NCBI GenBank assembly: GCA_028641055.1
Contig: CM054061.1
Location: 117,477,712-117,541,711 of the forward strand
DNA: 64,000 nucleotides
Source of the DNA: Alopecurus myosuroides
Lineage: Eukaryota; Streptophyta; Magnoliopsida; Poales; Poaceae
Direction of reading: 5' to 3'
Below are positions 49,262-61,429 of this stretch, piece after piece. The position numbers and the translations under genes were made by a program. The first letter of the stretch is position 1; every line of letters begins with the position of its first letter. Below the pieces are notes generated by a model that was given only the letters and a program-made list of their open reading frames with translations, did no database searches and was not told the DNA's origin.

Positions 49262-49443
49262 AGATACTCGCGTTGGACTTGTTCCAATGTATTTTTTTAG
49301 TTTATTTTTTCGTTTCAGCTATTACACTAGATTTAATTTTGTTGCCAATTTTCTATTATTTATGTCCTCATTCCCAAAAACACAAAAATATTTGTTTCCT
49401 TTTATCTTTAATCTCTCAAAAGGTGTTCCGTGTTGTACCTATA

Positions 49444-49914
49444 ACTAGAAGATACCCCGCGCGTTGCGGCGGGATCCATTTAGGAACTATAATAAATTTT
49501 ATATGCATCATTTCGAATTAGAGGGAGAGGGTCTCAATGTCCTTTTCTAAAAACACATGGATGATAAATTTTCCCAACACATATATGCATGAGAAGTTCC
49601 ACCAAGTTGAACAATAAAAAAACATGTATGATAAATTTTGTTGTCTAAATAAATAAGTAAAACTCAGTTGAACTCAACATAGTAAATTTAATAGACATAC
49701 GATGGTTGTGTATTATAAATTGTTATTTTGAACAAATGGATGGTTTAATAAATGGATGATGGATAGCTTGCATGTAATGATTAATAAATATAAGTGGGGA
49801 TGACATGGACTATTGATTGGTTAATAGGATGGATGACGTGGATAGCTTGCATGTTGAGATAGAAAAATAACTAATGCATGATAGTGGGGTTTTGCTTTAT
49901 AAGAAGTATAGATT
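49444..49914. mobile_element. Short unassigned transposable element
   Basis: It starts near ACTAGAAGATACCCCGCGCG and ends near TTATAAGAAGTATAGAT, ends that I associate with a common grass repeat. The interior is AT-rich with a direct repetition of GGATGA and AGCTTGCATG phrases. No terminal inverted repeat or coding frame was found. Confidence 0.35.
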
Positions 49915-50585
49915 TCGCTGAATAGTGGTCAACTCAAATTTTTGACAAAAGTTATTTCTTACGACTCCCACTTTGTTAAGTTAAAATGTTTTGTTAGTAG
50001 TAGTAGTAGTTGTTAAGCTATCACATGTGCGTGGGAAGTAAGTCTTGATAAAAAGAGTAAAACAAATATTCACATAGTTAAATATTTTTGTTGCTTTTGC
50101 TCTATTTACTTTAGAGAAACGAGTCTTGCCATGGTTTTAAATTTGATATAATAATGAATAAGAAGTATTCTGAAAAAAGGTTTGGGTGTTGCTGGAAATT
50201 GAATTATCAAAAGATAGGACTAGCATTTCAGGAATCAGTGGCAATATTGGTGGGAGATTTCCACCAGCACTTCCAAAAAGATATTGCTGCCTCTTAGGAT
50301 TATGCAGTGATGAATTGCCAGCAAAAACTAGAGGCTACCCACCCGCGAGACCACCCTTCAGTCTCAGGACTGGCTGATTACTGGGCGAAGCTTGGCCTCT
50401 TTGGCGCAATTTATGGAGCATACCTTTATTGACTCTAGACAATGCATCCTTGACGACGCCGACGCCTCTACGCTCCTTCCAGGAGGTGGTTGAAACATCT
50501 ATGGGTGTAAGAATCTACGGTATGCTTCTCAAGACGGAGTTTTTACTCCCAGTTTCCCAGTGCCTAACTCGCGTGGCTTTTTGTA

Positions 50586-50707
50586 CTCCCCCGTCTCAAA
50601 ATAATTGTCTCAAACTTGGAAAAAAGTGGATGTATCTAGACATGTTTTAGTGTTAGATACATCCACTTGTGTCCAACCTTGAGACAATTAATATGAGACG
50701 GAGGGAG
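50586..50707. mobile_element. Stowaway-type MITE
   Basis: 122 bp with ends CTCCCCCGTCTCAAAATAAT and its near-complement ending GAGACGGAGGGAG, flanked by TA (50584-50585, 50708-50709). It folds along its length. This is a typical Triticeae Stowaway (Tc1/Mariner-derived). Confidence 0.9.
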
Positions 50708-50941
50708 TAATTATTGATCATGTAGTTTTTATTATTATTCTGCTGCTCCACTACGCGGAGAGCCTGAAAACCGCGTTAAAACGCTATGGCCTGATCAATG
50801 GTTTCTTCGATGGATCCCTGAGTGATCTCCCGTTTTTATAGCAAAATCTTTTAACTTTGACCAACTTCATTGAAAAACATAACAATATTTACATCATCAA
50901 ATTAATCTCTAAAGACATCTTATAATTTAGCTAATTTAATA

Positions 50942-51040
50942 CTCTTTCCGATTCATAAAAAATATCGCTCATTTTGTACTAACTTAGTACAAGCATTGTA
51001 CTATACTAAGTGAGCGATATTTTTTATGCATCGGAAGAAG
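50942..51040. mobile_element. Stowaway-type MITE
   Basis: 99 bp with arms of about 30 bases (CTCTTTCCGATTCATAAAAA and the matching right end), flanked by TA on both sides (50940-50941, 51041-51042). The first base-pairs of the ends are diverged. Confidence 0.8.
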
Positions 51041-51625
51041 TAATATATATTGCTATATTTGTTTACAAGATTGGTCAAACTATAGAAATTTTTTAGCAAT
51101 GGCAAATTTGAAGCTATGGTAAATGAAAACTCCTTCCACATGAGACGGACGGGGGCGCCTCTCACTCACCCTCTTCAATATTGTTGCATACGGAGTATAT
51201 GAGTATATGCTAGGAGCTACAGCTCAAAGTGAAGTTTTAATTCATGTAAAGAATGGAGTAGTATTTTGATGATACGATTTTTCATGTTCAGTGAGTGCAG
51301 GAACCCTATACGCCCGGAAATGTTAATTTTCGTTTTTTTAATAGTAACCCGATCTGGAGTTAATTTTCTGTCGTCTTCTACCCTGGGCTACGCCTACACC
51401 GGAAGGAACCCTTCCTTTTGGTCCCAGAGCCGCATGGACCGTGCCCATGTGCACCAAACGGCCACACCCCTTCTTTCCCCACCATCGCTCACCTCCACAA
51501 TCACAAGCCGCACAAAACCCTTCCCCAAATGCGCGCGCCCCCTGCTCCGTCGCCTCGCTGGCGCCGTCTCGGCGGCGCACCTACGCCGCTCTCTCTGCAC
51601 GGCGGCGGCGCGCCCGCCCTGAGCT

Positions 51626-52898
51626 ATGGTCTACAGCAGGGCACCGTCGCCCGGCCCGCGCGCGTCCTTCGGCTTGCTCACCCAATCCGACGGCTCCCAC
51701 GGCGCACCTGATCGATTCGTGGTCGCTCAACTCAGCTGCCGGGCAAGGGACAACCGCAAAGTCCTGCGCCGGTTTCTGTCCGATACAGGGGAGTGAGACG
51801 AGCGGCAGCTCTTCGTTCCGGCCACGATACCCGATTGGCCGCGAATGCAGATAGACACGAACCAGGTCACACTGGCGTTCGGAGACCGGCTGTGGTGGGT
51901 CGACCTCACCTGGGGCGCCTTCTCCGTCAACCCCTTCAGTTCGTCGAGCTGCCGCAGGGCAGCGTGTTGTCGGATTTTGACTTATCAGATAACCTATTGC
52001 TGGGCAGTGCGCTATATCAGACAACGAGGGATGCTGCTGGAAGCCTACGCGTGAGACAATAGTTAACATAGTCATGCCCAACAAACGCAAACCACTGGAA
52101 AAGGACATGCCGTGGATTGTTGGCATAGATCCATTCAACGCCAACATTCTGTATTTCCAATATGGCCACGCTATTATCGCCAGTGACATGGGACTCTGCT
52201 TTCTTTCTGCCGTTTCCCAACATGGCTTGAATCAAGCTATCTTCCTTACGCAGGTATATGCTTCTTGAGCATGCCTTGTTTGATACAGTGGATACTGAGG
52301 CACTGAAATTCCGGTGTACGTAGCATGACTTGGTTAATAATTGCTAGATTGCACATTGTGTTGGTTTACCATATTCTCAAATCATGTGCTGGGAAACTTG
52401 TGCATGTAGCACGGACTGTTTTGTTGATAGAGACCAAGTGTACTGAAGTTTCTATAGGCAGAGACTCAGAGTGATCTGTTCATCTTCAGTGATAGCTTAA
52501 ATGTTGTCTAGGCTTATTTACTGCAAATAGGTAAGGAAATTGGCCATTACTGTCTGCATTTGTTAAAATATAGGAGGATTTCGGTATTACTAGAAAATCT
52601 GATGTATTTTGTTGATTACGTTGGTATTCAATTATCTACCATTTAAAAATTGTGTTGCTTCTATAATAATTGTTTATGTGGATCAGTGCAAGTACTTTGT
52701 TAAATGCTTAAACCATGGTTCCGAACTCAATTCTTGTCATAATTAACAAACATAGACTTAGCTCTAAGTCTTGCGACATTTAATTTAATGTATTGTCTAA
52801 ACATAATTGAAGGAACCCTTTCAAGCAAGAATACCAATTGTGAAAGGAAGACTTTGGCTGACATGTTAGTTCGTGCAGACAGAGACTGGAAAAGTTGA
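51626..52898 (+). pseudogene. DUF1618-family pseudogene
   Basis: The ATG at 51626 begins a frame with DRFVVAQLSCRARDNRKVLR and RRFLSDTGE, then TGA at 51794-51796 where the family usually has tryptophan. It continues MQIDTNQVTLAFGDRLWWVD and LTWGAFSVNPF. A frameshift near 51937 leads to LQFVELPQGSVLSD. Another frame (about 52100-52253) gives DMPWIVGIDPFNANILYFQY before a donor-like CAG/GTATAT. A last exon-like piece ending at 52898 reads KTLADMLVRADRDWK. DUF1618 (PF07762) proteins are numerous in grasses and of unknown function. At least one stop and one frameshift show it is not functional as it stands. Confidence 0.65.
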
Positions 52899-54400
52899 AT
52901 CGCTCCAGCTAACTTTTGTGGTACTTTCTCTTAACTATTTCTTGTTAGAGTACACCTTGTTTCATTCGATGTTATTCATATTCCATTCTTACTCCTTTAA
53001 CAATTCTGTATTTTTCTTACACTGCCCATGCAAATATGCAATATGTTACTTGCAGAATCAAGTGGTTTTGGACTTTTGGTCATCGTTATGGGTCACTATG
53101 TGGATCATGTTTACAAATCACTACGTTGACTATCTTACTTATTTAATACGTATATTACAATACAATTTTTGTCCTTAATTCCAACTCATTTTGTTTGCGT
53201 TCAGTTACATATGGCAGCCACCTGGGAAAGCAGGACTAGTGCATTTATTGCATTGTGTAGCAATGATGTAAAATGCTTAGGCAAGTGGTTATCATATATG
53301 TCTGACACTCATGCCCATATATAGGTAGCACTTAAAATCTTACAAACCGTAGATTTAGCTGTTCTGCAACAGTATAACTAATGTCACACACACTCTCTGG
53401 AATGGAAAAACATATGGAACTGAGTTTTTAAAATATTAATATAAATACAGGTAAAATATCCAAGATTCATTTGTGTGCTGATAAAATTAGATAACAAGAT
53501 CGAATAAATTCGCAACTGAACTCTGAAAATTATGCGAGTACATCATTTGCAAGAGAGATCGACCCACTGAGTGCCAGTATCGTGTTAGCACTGCCCATTT
53601 CTCTTACAATAACCGTGATGTGTTTACTATACTTGCCCCCCTGCCAAATTCTACTAGGCATGCCTTATTTTTACAAGGTTAAAACTTGGAGTGTGAAAAA
53701 TCATAAGGTTTACGGAGATTAGCAGAGCATTTTCGTTATGATGAGCCATTATTTTTACCATTGATAAGTATCATCACGTACTGATCTTGCCTAAACTGAA
53801 CTATGCCTTTTGCTCTTGCTACTTCGTCACTTGACGATTTCATAACTTTTACTTCAACAGCGAATACGCAGAGCATGTTGCAGTGTGCAGGTGGCATCTC
53901 ATTTTTGTAATTGCTCCAAAGCAATATGAATGGGAATCTGCCTGTGATGTTGTGAAATTCTCAACTCATCTTTCTGTTCACTCGTATTTTATATTGAGCT
54001 CAAGAAGAAATTAAAGGATAAAAATATATAGTGGGATCTCATCCTTCAGAGACTAGGAGTGTAATAGGAGCATCCGTTGACAAAAGGATCACCCTAAGAT
54101 GATCTCATGGCTATTGGGAACGAATTTATGTTTGGTGTTTTCTCCGTACCGGTGTTCAGATGTCTCTAATGTCCATTTCATTTTCAGAATCATGTCACTC
54201 ATATCGACGAGACATCACTCATGTTTACATTTTGGTTTGCAGGTTACTTCAATTGTCAGATAAAAGTTGGTTTTGGCTGACTAGGAAATGGAAGTTGGTA
54301 GTTTCCTGAATTCTCATTTTGGGGGGAATTCTGTGAGATTTGGGTTTATTAGGCTTTGTTGATGCACTTCCTTGATCTGAGTTTGGGTAAAACTCTGGCG
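52899..54400. other. No gene seen
   Basis: Mixed AT-rich sequence with only short frames in all directions; no repeat family recognised. Confidence 0.4.
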
Positions 54401-54409
54401 AAAAGTTCT

Positions 54410-55015
54410 ATATATTTTGGCTCTGCTTGTTCCCCTGTTACGACAGTCAACAGAAACATGACAACGTTATCTCCTCTTATGCTTAATGGATCAATATCTT
54501 TTGGAAGTTAGAACTGCGTAGACTGTTCATCAGGGATTTGTTATTATAAACTATCATGTACTCTCTCTGTTCCACAATATAAGATGTTTTAGACTTTTTC
54601 TACATTCACATACATACACATGTATCTAGACACATTTTAGTGTATATGTACACTCACTTGAGTGTGTATCTAGACAATATGTGAAATAGCTAAAACATCT
54701 TATATTATGGAACGGAGGGAGTACCATTCTGCAATCTGAAATCCTGTTTAACTTGGGGATGCTTACTTTTGTATTGAACATATAACGCGTAATTTTTGGC
54801 TACGCTTGTTCTCCTGTTCAATTTCAGTAGAACGTCTTGATTTCTTAGGAATTTCAGCATTGAACGAGGGGCAACAACAACATGAGACAACGTTTATGTG
54901 CTCTTACTTTGAATGGATTAATATCTTTTGGAAGTTAGAACTGTTAATCGTAATGGTATGTAGCATTATGCAATCTGAAATCCTGATTAACTTGAGAATG
55001 CTTACTTTTGAATTC
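54410..55015. repeat. Imperfect tandem duplication, one copy with a MITE
   Basis: 54410-54790 and 54795-55015 share, in order, GCTTGTTC(C/T)CCTGTT, ACATGA(G)ACAACGTT, AATATCTTTTGGAAGTTAGA, and TGCAATCTGAAATCCTG followed by AATGCTTAC-like text. The first copy is split by the MITE at 54561-54721. Confidence 0.65.
54561..54721. mobile_element. Stowaway-type MITE
   Basis: 161 bp with ends CTCTCTCTGTTCCACAATAT and its complement ending GGAACGGAGGGAG, flanked by TA on both sides. Confidence 0.9.
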
Positions 55016-55819
55016 AGAGGATATATGTTAAGTTTCATCCTGGGAATTGACATGTTGAGAGGGACATGTTTTTCAGAGACGTTTAAGGTGCTTTTAACTG
55101 TGTCTAGTCTTGGAGAGTTGGATTACATGATGCAGTGGATACATGGAGTACCTTGAGACGTTTCTTGTGCGATGCTCCACTGGATCTGAACAACCAGTGG
55201 GAACAAGCCCCAGATGGATGAGTAGGGCCAGAAACAAATGCACCGCCCAATGAGAAATGTATGGATGGTAGATGCAGGGCGGCAGTGGAAATCAGAAACA
55301 CACTGTATCTTGTATGGAAACCACAGGAGCATTCTTATTTATTGAATTGTATACGGTGCAAACTATGTCAGGTCCATGTAACTCTGAATGTAGCGAAAAT
55401 TTTAACAATTCGGTGAGCAAGGCAAGCGCAGAAATTTTTAACAATTCAGGTGCCATAACCTGAACATACTGAAGAAATATGACGTATGAAGTGCAAAATG
55501 AAGCAAGAAGAAGCAGCCGCAGGTCCGCAGCAGGTACTTGGTCCAGCTGGGAGGATCAGCTCTGCTCTGCACCACCACCTGAAGCTCGTGAGGGTGGGCT
55601 GGCCGGGCCGGGCCGAGAAAAGAGCCCGCAAGCCCACCTAGTGGCCCGGCACGGCGATGGCGTGTCAGGCACCTTGAAATACCCCGCCTTGGCGCGCGAA
55701 GAAGGTAACCGTCTCAACAAACTTCTCGGGTCGCCTTGCCTCTGCTCTTCTCCCCCTTGCGGAACCTCTCCCTCCACCGCCTCTGCTCTTCGGCGGTCCA
55801 GCAGCGCCGGCAGCGACCG

Positions 55820-58176
55820 ATGGACCAGTTCCACGACGGGCACCACGTGTGGCTGCGGAGCCGCGTGCACGGCACCTACCTCCACGCCGACCAGGACGGG
55901 CATGGCGTCTCCCTCAGGCTTCGTCGGGCGTCCATGAACGCCGCGTGGGTGGTGCACCGCAATCCCGGGGATGACCAGCACGTGCTCCTCCATAGCGCCG
56001 CCTACGGTCGCTACCTCGCCGCCACCCACACCTCGGCGCCGCGCGGCTGCCGCGGCTTCCGCGTCGAGCAGCGAAACTACGATGAAGAGCTTGAGGAAGA
56101 CGCCATCAGGTGGCAGGCCCTCATGAACGGGCCCGGGGACGACATCCTGCTCCGCCACGGCGGCGGCGGCCGCTACGGCTACCTCCGCGCCAACGGGAGG
56201 CGCCTCCACTGGAACGAGCGCGTCGTCAGCGTAGAAGCCTTCGAGAACATCAGCACCATGATGATGCAGTGGGTGGTGGTGCCCATCCCCAGCACGGAGC
56301 TCGTGCCTCCTCTTCCGCGTACGAATAGGGTGAGTTCGCCATGCCCGCTTCCGGATTCTTCTCGAATTGCTTTCGCGTTCTCGGCCGGACCGATCGATTC
56401 AGCGAATTGGGTTCTTGAATGCCGTTAATCTGCATCACAATTTAATCGAGGGCATTTCAAGTTGTGATAATTTCATTTGCCTGGGACCAATCCTTGATTC
56501 TGTTATTCGCGTCTTGCAAAATTCGCGCTTCTTCGGAGCACTTCTTGACTTCCTGCGCCTGCGCATTTGTGTTTTCGATCATAAAATTCAGCACAGTACC
56601 CTGCTTCTTTCATCTCCTGAATATAACCATTGTTCTGTGCAAATCGCAACTCAACGCAGCTCCGCCGCTACCTTGCTGAAAGCCTCGCAGCTCTGGCTCT
56701 GCTGCCGTGGCGGGATGTGGTTCTCATGGGGTACGGCGAAGAGGTCTACCCCACCCCTGTCTCGCTCGTTTTCAGGGGAAGGTCCGTGATCCGTCTGAGG
56801 AACGAGATTCCAGAGAGTTGACCGCCACGACCTCGTCATGTACGTCCGAGCAGGCAGCTACGGGAGGTTTACCCCACTCCTCGTCGACCTACCCCGCAGC
56901 ACACAGACCCTCGCAATCAGGGTCGAGCTGCCAGGTGAGAGACCTACTGGAACTGGCAGATACTATTTGTACATGGCCATGATCTTTTGGGGTTTGTTTT
57001 AGTGCTAATCTTCCTGTACTTTGAAAGCTTATACTGAAACCGTCGTAGCCCGGTACCAGATTATTCGAAAATGGTAGTATCAAGAAACTGTTATAGTCAG
57101 GAGAACAGTTAACTGGAAGTGTCGCTAATTTGCTTCAGTTAGGACTTGGGCATTGTATGAACAGTTGTGGTCCTGTAGATATAAGTAAAAATATTTGAAA
57201 GGAGACAATAGATATTTACATTGTGCCTGTTGGGTTTATCAGTCTGTGCATAGATGCTAGACCACTTGTTCATACTCAACCTTGACATGGAAATTATCGA
57301 TTTTGAAACAACGGTCCTTGGTTCAGATGATCCAGTTCTCCAATTTAATACCATTTGCAGCCATTGAAAAACTTTGGAACTTGAAAACAAAATTAGTCCA
57401 CTCATCTCAGTTGAGATTCACAAAGGCGATACTGATTTATGTATGATTTAGCTTATTGTAATTGGTTTGATTAAATGTGAGCAAAATTCAGGTTTCATAC
57501 ATGAAACTGTTATAGTCAGTAGAAATTGGGAATTGTATGAACTGTTGTATTCTTGTAGATATAAGTGAAAGTAGCTGAGTGGAAAAAATAGCTATTTGCA
57601 TTGTGCCTCTTGGATTTATCAATCTGTGTATAGACGCTAGAAAGTTGTGTAAAAGTAGTTGGTTGCTGGGTAAAATCATTTCACTAGTCACTTGTTCATA
57701 CTACATACTCAACCTTGATATGGAAAATATTGCTTTTAGAACAACTGTCCTTGGTTCAGATGGGTCAGTTCTTCAATTTAATACCATGTGCTGCTAGTGA
57801 AAAACTTTGGAACTTGAAAACCCAAATCAGTACTCTCATCTCAGTTCAGCTTCACAAAGAAGATACTGATATATAAATGATTTAGCCTTTTGTATTTTTT
57901 TTGAATCATTGTGAGAAAAATTCAACTTCTGCCGTGCAGCACTGCTACATGAAAGCTAGTTTCCGCACATTACATTATTTTGAGGTTTCATACATCAGTT
58001 GTCTTCTTGATCTTGCTGTTGACTTGTTTTAGCAAGATTATTGATCTGCTGCAACGGTTGCAATTCCTGTGGCATGTTGCCTAACTGCTTAGATCTTTTC
58101 TGCTAATACTGCTTCATTTGTTTCTGCTAATTCAGCTAACGTCGAGCAGCAATACCCGGATGTCGATGCAGAGTAG
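55820..58176 (+). CDS. DUF569-domain protein, three exons, apparent frameshift in exon 2
   Basis: Exon 1 (55820-56329, 170 codons) starts MDQFHDGHHVWLRSRVHGTY and has the DUF569 (PF04601) pattern: LHADQDGHGVSLRLRR, VLLHSAAYGRYLAAT, GRYGYLRANGRRLHWNE, ENISTMMMQWVVVPIP. The donor is AGG/GTGAGT. Exon 2 (56660-56934) follows CAACGCAG and reads LRRYLAESLAALALLPWRDV to NEIPES, then TGA at 56819-56821. A one-base shift restores DRHDLVMYVRAGSYGRF and LVDLPRSTQTLAIRV up to CCAG/GTGAGA. Exon 3 (58136-58176) ends QQYPDVDAE and TAG, in phase with the shifted frame. DUF569 proteins have a beta-trefoil, fascin-like fold; their function is not established. The shift may be a real mutation or a sequencing error. 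If real, the product is about 223 residues with the first domain whole. The upstream region is GC-rich without a clear TATA. Confidence 0.8.
57080..57925. repeat. Tandem duplication of about 420 bp in intron 2 of the DUF569 gene
   Basis: 57080-57500 and 57501-57925 share AAACTGTTATAGTCAG, TTGTAGATATAAGT, ATTGTGCCTNTTGG, TTGTTCATAC and GAAAAACTTTGGAACTTGAA in the same order, with many small differences. It is non-coding. Confidence 0.75.
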
Positions 58177-59160
58177 AGAAAGACCAGAGCAGGTCTCCTG
58201 ACTGTTGCCTTACAGTTCACCTCTTCAGAAGTGTCGCTGCCTTGGACATGGCGACATGAGAATTCTTAATCTTTTGCATAGAGATATATAGGCCGAGGAA
58301 AACTCTGTGGCTCTTTGCGTTGCTAGCTAAACTTGATCTGTTCTTGTGACATTGCTTTGACCTCGCGGTTCTAAAATTCCAGAACCTGTTTGAACAATTA
58401 TGCAGTCACGTTGGTTTGTAATGGCCACATTGTTATCCAGTTAAATACTTCATTGCTGTTAGCTGCATTTATCGCTGTTCTATTTCAAGTTTTAGTCCAA
58501 CGAAGTTACCCTTTCTTTCTAATCTTGTTTGTTGGTTATGTGCAACAGCAGCAACCCAGACTAACCATTTTGTGTTGGCCGGTTTCATTCTCTGATAATA
58601 ATTATGCTATGAAGTTTGTCCTCAGTTTATGCATCCTTCTCCATTCTAGTTTCAGCACACAGATCTTTTTCTTTAAAAAAAATCAGGACATGCAGCGGAA
58701 CTCTTACAGTCAGATTGCTTCGAATCTTTGTTCTGAACTCCTAACGCGCAGGCGGGAGGCGTCTAACACTTTGTGCATATCATCCTTGCAACTAGCTTGC
58801 AAAGGTACAATATACACGGTAGTATTTTTTAGGAGTGACAGGAGATAATCAAGATGCTGTTTTCACATTAACACTTTTGCATTACAGGAGTATTCCAAGT
58901 TTGGACTTGTAGCGAACACCCTTTGGGCAACTGTGATCTGCCTCTAGTACACCAACATACATGGACGTAACTCTGTCCAAACTCCAAACCGAGGAAAGGA
59001 AAACTTCCATAAACATGAGGAAAATTGTTACCTCCATGATCTTTCCCCTTTTTCTCTGTTTCCTCTAAATATGAGAAAACTGTGTACTTAAAAGAACACT
59101 AGATGGCAAACATCGTCACTATGTAGTAATAGGAAATTCGAAAATACAGTCACACTACTC
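58177..59160. other. 3' flank of the DUF569 gene, no gene seen
   Basis: Includes the probable 3' UTR. The longest frame (58390-58848) has no recognisable motif and a composition like non-coding DNA. Confidence 0.4.
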
Positions 59161-59164
59161 AGAG

Positions 59165-60463
59165 ATGACTGGATCAGAACATATCTGTATTGCTTTGATT
59201 AATCCACTTGAGAGAAGGATGTATTTGCTTCCTGATACCTGCATTGAAGACTTGACCAAGATTATGAGAAGGTTTTTCTGGCAGGGCTCATCTACCAAGA
59301 AGAAATGCTACATGGTCAAGTGGGTTATCAATAAACCAAAGAACAAAGGTGGCCTTGGAATTAAGAATCTGAAACTTTTTAACATCAGCTTGCTCCGTAA
59401 ATGGTGGTGGAGGTTGGGGAGTGAAGAAGGACTTGGCAAAAGCTGGTGAAGTCTAAATAAAGAATTCAAAATGAGATTTGGAGAACCAAGATAAGACAGG
59501 GTGACTCACCAATCTAGAAATATTTACTCAAAGTGATACAGTATTACTTGAAGTACAGAAAGATGGTGGTTTTTGGAGGAAATGAAACTGATTTCTGGCA
59601 TGATGCTTAGCGTGGAGAAACTTCCTTTTGTGAGCTTTTCCCCCAGTTGTTTGAGGTGTGCATATATCAGGAGTGCACAGTGAGAGAGATGAGTGATAGA
59701 GGCTGGCAATTCTTCTTCAGAAGGTGGCTTGACCCCAACTTGCAGCAACAGATGATTTCGTTGAGAAATGCTCTGTGTGCTGTAGCTCTCAATGAGGGGT
59801 CTGATAAGCCCAAATGGAAGCTCACAAAATCAGAAAAATTCACTGTCAAATCTTTATATAATAAAATCTCCTCAAGTGGAATCGTTAGATCCTTCTCTTA
59901 GTTGTGGAAAGTCAAGCTTCCCTTGAAAATCAAGATTTGGCTTTGATTAATATGGCATAATGAAATTGCCTCCAAAGATAACATGAAAAAAGAAAGTGGG
60001 TTGGGGATTTTTTCTTATAGATTTTGCCCAGAAAGTCAAACTATTTATCACATGTTTTTTTGTTGTCCTTCTGTTGTTTACAAATGGGGGTTGTCAGTTC
60101 TTGTCTTGGTGCTGTTAACAGACCGACATGTTTTACCCAAATTTTCTCGTGGATTGCAAGTTTTCTTATTGGGAGGACAAACTTGCATATCAATGGAATT
60201 TGCTGCATTTTTCTGGTCAATTTGGAAGACTAGGAATCGACCTTGTTTTGATACAAAAGTTCATCTCTGCTCCTATTGAGCTCATTTGTTACATGTATGC
60301 GTTTCTTTGTTATTGGACAGGTTTACAGCTGGAGGGAGCAAGAAAAGATGTAGAGGAAGGGACATCAAGGATGCAGGATATAGCTGCGAGGGCCCATGAA
60401 GCAGCATACACACCGAACATGCGGGTTGCTAGTGTTGAGGAATCATATGCCATGGAAGAATAG
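59165..60463 (+). pseudogene. 3' part of a LINE (L1-type): RT C-terminus and zf-RVT, broken
   Basis: 59165-59449 reads MRRFFWQGSSTKKKCYMVKW, then NKGGLGIKNLKLFNISLLRK and WWWRLG, the conserved end of plant LINE reverse transcriptases. 59700-60090 gives the zf-RVT (PF13966) pattern: KFTVKSLYNKI, then LPLKIKIWL, and SQTIYHMFFCCPSVVYKWG. The end (60300-60463) has WTGLQLEGARKDVEEGTSRM. Several stops and frameshifts separate the pieces. The 5' part, with endonuclease and RT core, is missing, as is usual for 5'-truncated LINE insertions. No poly(A) tail or target duplication was identified. Confidence 0.75.
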
Positions 60464-61429
60464 AAGTTCGAGATCCTGCAGCTGTCAAAGGAGATTTTTT
60501 TTGGAAAAAGTGAAAAGTTGGCTTCAGTTCAGGGGAACACATCTTCATATGTAGTTCCCAGGTGTTAATGCGTTCAAGAACTTCCCCCTGTTGGCTAGCA
60601 ATGCAAGTCTGTCTTTCAACTTTGGTTGTTTTTGAGAACTTTTTGTTGTAAGCATTCCCTAAGTAGAAAACACTTTTTTTGTTGATGTACTATGCAAGCT
60701 TGGTGCCTCCTTTGCAGGCATTAAGCTGGTCTTCCTAGTGCAGTAGCTTTTCGCTTTTGTGCTTCTTTTTAGTTCTTTCGCTAGTTGTGTACATAAAAAC
60801 AAAACCCTGTTTCGTTATCTTGGCAATGGAACCCGACTTTCTGGGAAGTCATATGGAAAAAAGAAAGTTGCATGATAACGACATAATCTTATCGTTTTAT
60901 TTATATCATCCTTGATTTGATCATGCTATATGATTTTAGTGTTTTCCTATTCCTGTGAATCAAACACTTGGTTTCACAGAATTCCTTTTTTTTTACCATA
61001 CATTGTTTACACATGTAGCCTATCATGTTTCTTTGGTTTTTTATGTTTCTACATTATTGGTATCCCACGAATCACAGAGGCCTTCAATATGCGATTTCAC
61101 ATACATTTTTTTTAATGTTTTCTCTCTTGCAGCTTTCACATGATTATAATTTATCAATGAGAATGCTCAAGAACACAATTTCAGCTCAGATAAAACTAGT
61201 TCATTAGAAACAAGACAATTTATTTATCCGCATACCAAATAGTTTGCTAATTTAATATTAGAACAACCACTTCTCTCTTGGTGGGAGGGTGCTGGAAAAA
61301 CCTAGCCACCGCCCCGTCGTTCTCCTCCTCGGCCTCTTGTCCTGCCCGCTGCCTGATGAGGTCGACGGCCAACGCCTCTTTGGCAAATGGAAGATGAAGG
61401 GGGCCGTCCTCATGGTTCAAAGTACGATA
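60464..61429. other. No gene seen
   Basis: Probable 3' UTR of the LINE followed by AT-rich sequence. 61285-61400 is briefly GC-rich without a recognisable protein. Confidence 0.35.

Larger units (their letters stand above)
49915..51250. other. Low-copy stretch with two MITEs
   Basis: No gene recognised. 50170-50440 has modest coding-like composition but no family match. The two MITEs are listed separately. Confidence 0.4.

Noticed and set aside
49444..49914. MITE with terminal inverted repeats
   Set aside because: The two ends are not complementary, so only an unassigned short element is reported.
51581..52189. 202-codon minus-strand frame at the DUF1618 relic
   Set aside because: The opposite strand shows ordered DUF1618 blocks; the reverse frame has no family resemblance.
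55556..56209. 217-codon minus-strand frame over DUF569 exon 1
   Set aside because: GC-rich shadow with alanine/valine runs; the plus strand carries the domain.
58390..58848. 152-codon plus-strand frame with hydrophobic stretches downstream of DUF569
   Set aside because: No motif, no initiation context or neighbouring exon; likely chance frame in 3' flank.
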